Assembly: GCF_024713975.1 (NCBI RefSeq)
Contig: NC_091115.1
Location: 175,001 to 239,000, forward strand
Direction of reading: 5' to 3'
DNA from: Paralichthys olivaceus
Taxonomy: Eukaryota; Chordata; Actinopteri; Pleuronectiformes; Paralichthyidae
Length of the DNA stretch: 64,000 nt
The position numbers and the translations under genes were made by a program. Shown one piece after another: positions 47,901 through 59,610 of the stretch (position 1 is the first letter of the stretch; every line of letters starts with the position of its first letter). The notes below the pieces were generated by a model, which had not been told where the DNA came from, did no database searches, and saw nothing but the letters and a program-made list of their open reading frames with translations.

Positions 47901-50900
47901 TCATCGGTCGCCTGGAGCAACAGAAACAGAGGAGGGGGGGGGGTTGTTTAACCTTATTTATCTGTTAATGATGGTGTTGCTATAGAAACAGATGATTGAT
48001 ACGGTATACTATACAGTATAAACGTTATCGTATACAGTTAATACTAAATACTACACAGAATAAACTGTGTATGATACAGCATAATATGATGTAGTATAAT
48101 ATACCGTATAGAATAGTAGAGTACAGAGTACAGTAATGTAGTATAATATACTGTATAGTAGAGTACAGAGTACAGTAATGTAGTATAATATACTGTATAG
48201 TAGAGTACAGAGTACAGTAATGTAGTATAATATACCGTATAGTAGAGTACAGAGTACAGTATAAAATACAGTATAGCATAGTACACATACTATACTAGTC
48301 CCTGAGGCCCTTTAGGTCCCTGCAGCTGTGGGACTCACCACCACGTGGAAGGGGCTGTTGGGAATGTGTTCCCCTCCGAACCGGATGGTGATGACGTACT
48401 TCCCGGGCTCCGGGGCCGTGTAGTAGATATCAAACGTCCCGTCTGCGTTCTCCACCACGTCCACGTCCAGCTCCGCTCCGTCAGGAGTCGATACCTTACA
48501 GGTGACTTTACCTTTCCCAGCAGCCTTTGCGTCCACAGTGATGACGGTCTCCTCGCCGATCTGGATGGTCGGGCCGATCCCTGATCCTGATGAGATCAAG
48601 ACAACAAATCAGTCACGAGTCACAAACATCCTGAATGAAAACTTACTGAATCGCAGCTGAATTTAATTTATATAGAAAACATTTTTTCACGTAACTGAAC
48701 AAAGTTTAGGTTTTATTACAACTCACCGAGACCGTGTCCTCCAATCGACACTGTGGGAAAACAACAGTTTCAGGAGAAGAAATCCAATTGGTTGATAGAG
48801 CAGTGATGGGCGGAGACTGACCTGTGACCAGACACTTGCTGGCGTCCCCGGTGGGCAGGGCGTGGATTCTGTACGGCGAGTACGGGATCTCGTCTCCTCC
48901 GTATTTGATGGTGATGGTGTAGCGTCCCGTCATGTCGGGGACGTACGACACCGTGTACGTACCGTCCCGGTTGTCTCGGATGTTCGCCTTCTTAGGTTTT
49001 CCCTCTGGATCCTGGACATGTGCCGACATGATGTTTGTGAACACGTATGACAAACAGGAACATTCTAAAGTGAAGCTGCACATCAATGGTCTCCTCCCAT
49101 GAGCCACACGACCAGAGACAAACTGATTTTGTGAGAGGTCAATTCTTCGTCTGTCTTCTACGTGAGTCAGCACTTTGTCTCCAGAGACATTTGTTTGTGT
49201 TTCTTCATGTTTGTGTCACGTGTTAGAAGCTCATCACCCCCCCACTCCCTCAGTGGATCAGTGGAGGACGCTCTGCTGTGTCCTCACTTGGATTTAGACT
49301 TTATACAGGAGTGAAGGAGGAGACAGACAAACTGAGTCTCACTCTCACATTCGTGTTCGTCCTCCAGAGAAGATCCAGAGACCTGAGGAGTTCAGGTCTA
49401 GTGGATTCTGGACAGCGGCTGGTTTGAGACCAGTGGTGTTGGCAGCGTTTATCAGCATGTTTGTCACACAGGGTCTAAATCTACTGGAGCAGCAGGAGGA
49501 TGGATGGAGGCACTCTGGTTAGTGGAGAACTGATGGGAGACCAACGAGGAGAACACAGGGACAGAGGAGAGAGGACAGAGGAGTGAAGACATAGGAGAGA
49601 AGACAGAGGAGAGTAAAGAGAGGAGAGAGGACAGAAGACAGGAGAGAGGACAGAGGAGTGAAGACAGAGGAGGAGGCATAAAACACAAACTAATTAAAAA
49701 CGTAAAAACAGTTGATGTTTCCGTCTTCAGTCTCGTTCTTGAGGAGATTCTCAGACTGAAGTTAAAGTTTCTGTGAACACGAGGTTTCAGGAATCAGTTT
49801 TTTAACTTTTCAAACTTCCCTGAATTTACTTGTTAGAGAAACTTTATGTACTTGCAGCTAAAATGTTTTGGTTCTGAACCATAAAATCACTTTTAAACTC
49901 TTAATCTGTACAGATGTATATAATATTAATCCTGATCATGACCTGGACTCCACTCTGCTTCTCTGAGGGGGAGACAAGGGGTGAGACGAGGGGTGAGACG
50001 AGGGGAGAGGGAGGGTGAGGTGATGCCTTACACAGCCTCTCCTCAGAATACTGAAGGGGATGGTTTTCTTTACTATATGAGTCTCCCACACCCTCCGGGC
50101 CCAGTCCTCCACAAACACAGAGGCCTCTCGCCTGCTTCCATCCGGACCCTGCAGCACGCAGCGCCACCCAGAGGCCGCCAGAGGCCCGACGGGCCCCGGC
50201 AGGACATCACATGGAGAGTTTGAATCAGGGTTAAAGAGTCAGTGACACAGAAACTGTTCAGATTATTGACGACTCATGAAGGAATATGAAAAAGTGTTTC
50301 AGGACACGCCCACACGTCAGTGTTTTAATAAATAATGGAAACTTTATTTTACAGGTTCTGTTTATCTGCAAATTAATGATGTCATCTGGTTTAAATCGTC
50401 ATGGAAACAGAGAAACTGTTTCCAACTATAATTAAGTTCCTGGAAAACAGTTAAACGAGGCGACAAACGACTGGTAAACTCTCGTCAGCGCTACCAGACA
50501 AACAACAAACTTATTCAATGTTAACGAAACAGAAAAATGTTTCACAGCTCTGAGACGAGAGTTTTGAACCTGAAGTTTGATTTTTCCATCATTGTTTAAA
50601 AATCAACAAGCAGCAGAAATATGAGTGAAATGAATCTGGTTTAATCTACGATATCCTGCAGCTCAAAGTCAAACAGAATCAACATGAAGATCTGTTTCTC
50701 AAACATTTCTCAAACCAGGTTTTACTACACAGCAGGTTTGAAGGAACCATTTTAGTTGGAACCTTTTATTCTGTCCTTGTGTCTGTCAGGACGCTGAGAC
50801 TCACCAGGATCTGGACGGTGAGCAGTCCCTCTCCAGCGTCCCGAGCATCGATGGTGAACTCCACCGGCAGACTTGCTGGGACCCCGGATGCGTCCAGGCC

Positions 50901-53900
50901 GGGACCGCTGGCTCGAACTTTACTGGCATCGTGAGCCGGTAAAGTCTTGATCTTGAATGGACTGAGAGGAGACATTTGAGACATTAGACCTTGACCATGA
51001 AGACGAAGAAGACGGAATCACAAATTGATCTGTGCAGTACTGACCTGCGAGGAACCTCCTGGTCAGCGTACTTTACACACACCGTGTACGGGCCATCGTT
51101 GGCAGGAGTGTAGTTCACCGTGTGAGTTCCGTCACCGTTGTCGCTGATGCTGATGGGTTCGGTCACACCTGAGGAGATCAGTCATTGAGGCTGAGGTCTG
51201 AGTCCATGGACGCATCTCTCAGGAATCAGAGGAAGAAGAACCAGTATGCCGTTCATGGTCTCACCTGTCGGACCGTAGAGCTGAACCTCCAGCGGAGCAA
51301 TGCCAGCCTTGCTGCTGTCGACAGAGAACGTCTGAGGGACGTGAGCTCTGACTCCACTTCCCAGTCCAGGACCTGAACATCTCACCTTACTGGGATCCAC
51401 CAGCTCTCGCACCGGGACCCTGAAAGGACTTCCTGTGACACCAACATTCAGTTGAGTTTCACCCTGCTGAACTTTTGAAGACCTAAATTCTGGATTTAAT
51501 GAAGTGGATCCGTCACCTGGGATAGGGAGACCCCCGAACGTGATGTTGACGTCATACTCTCCTGGAGTGAAGGGGATGTACTCCACGCTGCAGCTGCCGT
51601 CTTTGTTGTCTTTACACGACATCTTTGCCTCAGACGGTCCTTCAATGGCCAAACCCAGACCCCCGGTGCCGGCTCCCCTGAGGAACAATCAGACGATGAG
51701 AAACCAGACGGAGACCGAAGCAGTCGGACATCTTCAGATGTGTGTCATGTTGGACGTAGCCAAAAGGTGAACTGACCTGGTCTCTACAGTGAAACGGTTC
51801 GGTTTGTTGACCAGTCCTTCCTCCAGACCTGGACCGTATGCTCGCACTCGACTGGGATCACAACCCTCCGTCACCGTCACTCTGAACGGACTCTTCGGCA
51901 GAGAGACGTCGTCAAACAGAACCTCAATCAGATGTAAACCTGACGACAGAAAGAGCCGAGAGAAGAATCACATCCTCTTCTCCAGATGTGTCACCTGACA
52001 CTTGGACGCCACACAGACAGGAGGTGGGGTCGTGATGTCATGTGAATTAGAGAAATATGACCGGAGGGACTACATATCCCATCAGGCCGTGTCCGACTCT
52101 AAGTTCAAGTTCAAGTCACAGGACGTTAAAATAAGAACCAGAGTCGTGGTGTTAGATATAAAAAACCGTGACAGCGCCACCTGTTGTCCAAATACATAAT
52201 CATTTTGTTTGGCACCTTATGGCTGAGTTCGTACGTAAATAACACAAGAAAACGTTTTTATCCAAACCAGGTGTTGTATGTTCAAATGAACGTGACGTCA
52301 CAGGTGACGCTGTTGTAACTGAGGTTACTCATCGTAACCTCAGTTCTCAGCTGACGTCAGTGAGCAGCTGTTGCTCAAAGATTCCTGAGAATCATTCAGG
52401 TTTAGAACCAACAACCTTTCACACACACACACACAATGTGTGGTTTCTGTGTGTGTGACACTGACAGAAGACCACACGCCTTTCTGAGTATTCCTGTCCC
52501 ACAATGCACTGGGCTCCAGCATGTCACAGGTTACTATCAGTGGAAAACCATCTGTCTGCAGCTATTTATACCCAGAGTTCATCACTGCTGCTCTCGACTC
52601 GTTAGAGACTCGACTCACTTCACTTTCACTCAAACACTTTCATATAATAATCACAAAATTCACATTATAAAATAATAAAGTGAACTTCACTCAGTTTGAT
52701 TATCGCTTTTAAACTTTTAAACATGAGGATTTTTTTTAAACCACGAACACTTTGTCTCTTTACTGTGACTGTTTAAAACCCAGCAGTTTAACGACGTGTT
52801 GCTCTGGAAGAAACACATCTATAAACCAGCAGCAGCTCTGCAACCTCCTGCAAACACAGAAGTGTGTGAGGCTGCTCACCGTCCTCATAGGGCGTGTACT
52901 CCACCCTGTACGTCCCGTCGCCCTTGTCTGTGATGTAGGCATCTGTGTTGCCGCCTAACGGGTTGGAAATGCAGGTTTTGATTTGGCTGCCACTTTTGTA
53001 GAGAGACCGAGCATCGACGATGAAATGTGTGGTCACTTCCCTCAGGACGCCTGCAGGCGAGAAACAAATCAAACTCTCATTAGTGAGGATGCAGCAGATG
53101 TTTATCAGGAAACAGGAAGCAGTCGTCATGTTATTCAGCCTCCGTGCAGACTTTTCATGAATTAGTTTTAAAAGAGAAGGAAACATAATGAGGAAAGTTT
53201 AAATGAGCTGCAGACTTTATTACGTGTCAGTAAATAAACCAATGAGAGCTGACGTCAACAAACAGACGTGGAAACTTTGGACCAGAGACTAAAAACATGA
53301 AGCTCGCTCTACCAACTTTAATATTTACCACAACATAAAAATAGGTTTTTATAAATGTTCATAGACTCCTGTGTCTGTAACCTGGGTTCTGACCACTGGT
53401 GGTTTCTATAGAAAATGTCTCTTCTCACTTTATAACGTCAGTAAACTTTGTCCTCAGGAGTTAATTCTAACCCCAAGATGGCGCTGGAGAAAACGGCGGC
53501 TCACAAACCAACGGGTGGCGTCATGGTGGGTCAAACGTTTCATTAATTAAGGAGGAATCTATAAAACCATCATGTTGGTAAAGTTTCAGTTGGATAATTT
53601 AGTTTCTAATGAGCACATTTAAATTTCCCGAAAAAGTAAAAGTGAACAGATCTGATGACGTTTGAATGATTCAGGTTCCCTGTAGCTCTGAACAGTTTCT
53701 TCTCACCTCTGGGTTCGACTCCAGGTCCGTAGACCTTGACTCCGCTGGTGTCGACAGCCGGTTCCACCTGCAGGCGGACAGGGAACTTGGGCACGGCGTG
53801 TCCTCCATATTTGATGGTGATGGTGTACATGCCCTGGAACTGTGGGATGTAGGTGATGGAGTACGTCCCGTCGCTGTTGTTCTGGACGTGAACTTCAGCT

Positions 53901-56254
53901 TTGGCTCCAGAGTCTGAGATAATCTCAATGGTGAGCTTCGCCTCTCCGGCTTTGGAGCAGTCCACCGTGAACGATCCATCCTCGTTGACTTTGCCTCGCT
54001 CCAGGCCGGGGCCGCTCGCCGTCACCTTGCTGGGGTCGAACGCGGACTGGACCATGGCCTTGAAGGGGGAGCCGGGGATGTGCTGGTCAGCGAACAGGAT
54101 GTTTATGGCGTACTCACCGGGCTCGGTGGGCAGGTAGGAGACCGAGCAGGAGCCATCACCATTATCCTGACATTCGATCTTTGCTTCACATGGCCCCTCC
54201 ACCGTCAGGCCCAAACCACCGGTGCCCGCTCCCTTTGTGTCAATGGCAAAGGGGGCGGGTTTACCCACAATGCCTCCCTGAAGACCTGGACCATAGGCAC
54301 GCACCTGGAGGGATGAAACAGACCACATCAGAATCAGATGAAACAGATCACATGTTTCAGGCTGAGGTTGAAACTGAGCACTTAACTGATCTCAGCCTGC
54401 AGGGGGCGTTTAACTAATCTCAGCCTGCAGGGGGCGTTTAACTAATCTCAGCCTGCAGGGCGTTTAACTAATCTCAGCCTGCAGGGGGCGTTTAACTAAT
54501 CTCAGCCTGCAGGGGGCGTTTAACTAATCTCAGCCTGCAGGAAGCGTTTAACTAATCTCAGCCTGCAGGGCGTTTAACTAATCTCAGCCTGCAGGGGGCG
54601 TTTAACTAATCTCAGCCTGCAGGGGGCGTTTAACTGATCTCAGCCTGCAGGGGGCGTTTAACTGATCTCAGCCTGCAGGAAGCGTATAACTGATCTCAGC
54701 CTGCAGGAAGCGTTTAACTAATCTCAGCCTGCAGGGGGCGTTTAACTAATCTCAGCCTGCAGGAAGCGTTTAACTAATCTCAGCCTGCAGGGGGCGTTTA
54801 ACTGATCTCAGCCTGCAGGAAGCGTTTAACTAATCCCAGCCTGCAGGGGGCGTTTAACTAATCTCAGCCTGCAGGGGGTGTTTAACTAATCCCAGCCAGC
54901 AGGAAGCGTTTAACTAATCTCAGCCTCCAGGGGGCGTTTAAAAAAAAAGATTGAAATGAATTAGTTAAATTTTTATTTAAAAAGTTTTATTTGATGAGTA
55001 AAAACATTAAGTTCAGGAGACTCAGATCTTTTCTGACGCACCTTGGTCGGGTCAGGCGGCATCACACTCTCCACAGTGAACGGACTTCCTGGGACAGGGT
55101 TTCCGTCATAGCCGATATCCACTCTGTACGGCCCCTCCTCGGGGGGGATGTATTTCACCGTGTGAAGCTCATTGGCTGTGCCGGACTCTAGCTTGCAGGG
55201 GATTGGTCGACGAGATGGGGAGGTGATCTTGACCTCCAGTTTTCCCTGACCTCCAGCTCCTCGTGTACTGATGGTGAACTCCTGATCTTTCCCAACATCC
55301 ACCTCTTCAGTTTGATCAAACAGACACGATGTCAGTACAGAGAAACCTCTTTGATTTCCATGATTTCAATCTTAATGATACTTTACTGTTTGATGTTTCA
55401 CTTACTGTTGTTCAGCCCTTGAACTTTGACCTTGTTCAGGTCCATAGGGGGCGCCACACTGATGTTAAAGGGACTTTTAGGGATGGGGTCTCCTCCGTGA
55501 CAAACTGTGACGGACATGTTTCCCTGAGAGAAACAGTGAACATGGTCAACTGAGCTCCACCGCTCGTCTTCACATTTGAACAGCAGAGAGGGCGTGGTCT
55601 CACCTGCTGGATGGCCGTGTAGCGAACGGTGTAGGAGTAGTCGTGGTTGTCGATGATCTCAAAGTCTCTGACGGCTTCACCTTTAGTGGCGGCAGTGAAA
55701 TGAACCTCAGGTTTGGCTTTTCCTGCTCCTTTCGTGTAAATAGTGAAGTGAGTTGGTTTTCCCACCTCAACACCTGAAGTAGAAGATATGACATCATGAG
55801 GCTCCGTTTTTACTTTTCTGTTTCTTTCTCTAAAGTTTCTCTCTCACCTGTTTTATTCAGTCCAGGTCCTTCTGCTCGGACTTTGGCTGCATCATGGGAA
55901 GGGTCCACCTTTATTCTGAAGGGGCTGATGGGTATTTCCTGTTGTAATATAAAAGGTGAGAGGTGCTTTCAGGTGCGTTCCGGTGAGCTCAGTGTTTCTT
56001 TCAGAGTTCGTTGACCTGCGTCTCACCTGATCAGCGAACAGAACCATGATGGTGTACTGTCCGGGACCCGGGGGCATGTACTTCACTGTGAAAGTGTCGT
56101 TGTCATTCTTGATGATGTCGAAGTCGATGTCGGCCTCGGCAGGTCCGACCACACCTGGAGCACATTTGATCCCGATGCTGACGTCACCTGCAGGAAAAAA
56201 CAAACCATCAGCAATGATGTGAAAATATCACATTATAAATATAAATATGTATAC

Positions 56255-56306
<52 letters not shown>

Positions 56307-59300
56307 GAGATAGCTGACCCTGTCCAGCCTCGCTGCAGTCCACGGTGAAGTACGTCGGCTCGTTGGCTTTCAGTCCCGTCTTCTCCACACCTGGACCGTA
56401 AACCTTCACGTTCTCCGGATGGCTGCCTTCACCGATCGTCACCTGGTCCGCGACATAACGTTTTATATGTATATATATTTCTTCTACATTTGTATTTGCT
56501 TTGATTATCTTAGTTTCAGAACAGTTTCTGTAATTTTAATTAAAATCATTAGCTCATCAACAAATAAACAAAAACAGATGAAGAAACATTTTATATTTTT
56601 ACATAATTTCATTTAAATCTGAGCCTGCGGAGAAACTCAGGGTTCTGACCTGGGTCCTCTTTGGTTCCGTCTCTGTGTCAAAATAAACATCGATAATTAT
56701 AATTTATATTGATATGTGGATGATGTACAACTGATCTATGAAATGATCCTTTAAATATGAAATATAACAGATTCCAGTTATTATCAGGATTTTTAAAAAT
56801 CAGTTTCGTTGTGTTTTAGTGAACGAGGCTTCGTACCCTGAACGGGCTGTTGGGCACGTTGACTTCGCCCCAGGTGACGATGATGGTGTGTTTGATGGGT
56901 TTGGTGGGAATATAAACACAGAGGAAGGTGCTGTCCTCGTTGTCTGTGATCTGTATGTCGATGGGGAAACCCTCGGCGTCCTGGACACACAAACACATTC
57001 GTCACGTCGCTGCATCACCACAGAACAACCATGTTTGATTAAAACCAGCTGAAGGTCACCTGAGCATAGAGCTTCAGTTCTCCTCGTCCGGCTCCGTGAG
57101 TATCGATGGTGAAATCAGCAGGTTTGTTGACGATGCAGCCGAGAGGCTCCAGACCAGGACCGTAACATTTCACCTGAGAACGTTCAACACGTGATTCACA
57201 GTAAATATACACGTGTGTGTTCAATCATCTGAAAGGTTGCGGTCAAACCTTCTCTGGGAAGACGTCGTTGACAGCAGAAACGATGTGAGCCATGAACGGA
57301 CTGTCCTTGATGTCCTCGTCGTCACATATGACGTGGACGGCAAAGTCGCCAGGTTCAGTTGGCCAATAACGAACGTCACATGATCCGTCACCTTTATCGT
57401 CACACTCGATCTTAGCTTGAGACGGGCCCTCGATGGAGAAACCTGAACAAAACACCGTGACTCAAACATCTAACTTCGAAATGAAATCTCAGCTCATATT
57501 TGCTGATGACACTGGTGTTTATCTGTTTCCCTGGAATAATGTGAAACTACAAACAACAGATTTCCAACTGCCTCAATATTCTGTGACAAAACAGAAAGTG
57601 TGTTTTACTTTCATTCCAAACTGTGCGGTTCCATCAGGAGTCCCGTTCAGTGTTCCCTTTAGTCATTTGTGTGCCGATGTTTCGTCTACACGTACCCAGC
57701 GTTCCCACCTCCGTCCCGATGGCCTCCACCACAAAGTCCGCACTCTTCCCGACCATTCCGGTCTCCAGACCCGGGCCCCAGGCCCTCACCTTCTGAGGCC
57801 CCGCCTCCTCACTCACCTGCACTTCAAACGGACTGAAAACAAAATGTGAAACATTATTAAACATTTAAAGATTTAACTGATTTAACTGAAAACTGTTTGT
57901 GCTTCATCCGCCGTTAGACATAAAGATATAAAATATATTTTAATACCAAAAACTATAAGTAAGTGCCAAACTGGTACTGTGCTTCATGAAAAGCTGCAGA
58001 ATATTATTCTTCACAATCTGAACCTCTGGAGTTCCTCAAGACTCCATCCCTTATTATTCAGTGTTTACATGGAGACGATCAGTAAATCACTAAAACATTT
58101 AGTTTAAACAGGATCTGCTGCTGAGTCGGTGGCTCAGGTGATAGAGTCTCACCTGCGTGGGATGCTGTGTCCTCCCCAGGTGATGGTGACGATGTATTTT
58201 CCCGTCACGATGGGATAATAATTACACTCAAACACACCGTTCTCCATCTCCAGGACCTTCACCGGCTCCTCCAGGCCGTCTGAGTTCAACATCAAAATAT
58301 CACTTTGACGGCAATGGTCAACAAATCAAAACTGATCAGTGAGCGGTGGCGTCTTACTTGGTCCCTTCACGGTGACCTCGAGTTCACCGCTGCCGCCTCC
58401 TTTAGTGTAAACTTTAAAATCTGCCACTTCTTTCACCCTCAGGCCTTTCGGCTGCAGACCGCGGCCCGACGCTCTGCAGGCGTTCGGGTTACAGGCTGTT
58501 GGACCAATCAGGAGGAGACGCAGCACACTGGTTAGACTGGAGGGGACGTTTACATGAAACTAACAAAAAGACCAAATCTTCAGGAGAAAACTTCAAACTG
58601 ATTCTAACTTCGTGAGCTGATGTTAAGAAGTGTAACTAAAACTCAATAAGATCAGATTTCAACAGTTTGAACTAACTTTCATGTTTAGCTTTTAAAAACC
58701 TGAGGTTCATTAAGTTTTACATTTTAGACTTTAACACACAAAAACAGTAAATGTTGGAATAATTCAGTTTCTCCAGACATTATTTTTGTATCAGCGTTTA
58801 CAAAATACAAAAATAAACATATATTTACTGACTCATATATTAATTTAGGGGATTTTATAGAATAATTTCATGATTTAATATTTAATCTGAATGTGTCATT
58901 AAGTAAAAAAACACACAAGACTGTGTTTAAATGCAAAATCTAAAGCTGAATTATTGAAACACTAAACTAACAACAGACAATAAATAAATAACAATCCTGA
59001 ATCCAGACTTAATCCTGAATTCAGTGTAAAAGTCCAGATTGAGATCATCAATGTAACAGTGAGTTTGTGTTAGTGAGCTGAGAGAAGCAGGTTTTACTGA
59101 GGCTGAAAGGAAAGAGCAGCAAAGATGAAATGAGATGAAGTGAGTCCAAAGGAGGAGGAGGAGGAAGAGGAGGAGGAGGAGGAAGAGGAGGAGGAGGAGG
59201 AGGAAGTTCAGAACTGAATCAAACCATCAAATTAAAATAAATAACATGTTCAGATGATAACAGTTTCACAAGGAGGCTGGTGTTAGATGGAGGAAGAAGA

Positions 59301-59563
59301 GTCACTGAAGCTGAAGCAGGTGATGAAGAACATTTCAATATATGAAATCATTATTCACATGTTAAGGTCACATACGGTTTAATTAGAGGTCACATGCTAA
59401 GTTAATTAAGAAAACAATAAGCCTTTTATAAAGGGGCGGGGCCTTAAAACAAAAACTGATAACTTATTCATATTCAAAATAAATGTTCAGAATCTATTCA
59501 GTGACGTCTTTGTTCAAATCTACAGAGCGTGCATGTGCGCAGGAGCGTGCACGTCCCCCCCCC

Positions 59564-59610
<47 letters not shown>

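Larger units (their letters stand above)
46033..49011 (-). other. flnc: flnc exons 27-34: Ig14 end, Ig15, hinge-1 position, Ig16 to Ig18
   Basis: Exons: 48822-49011, 48727-48750, 48339-48586, 47812-47911, 46977-47117, 46726-46854, 46481-46654, 46033-46194. Exon 28 is a 24-nt microexon (VSIGGHGL). Ig15 ends NSPFHVV and is spliced directly to [19 protein letters not shown], so the long hinge-1 sequence of mammalian FLNC is absent from the coding path. Ig17 ([16 protein letters not shown]) and the start of Ig18 ([20 protein letters not shown]) follow. Confidence 0.95.
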
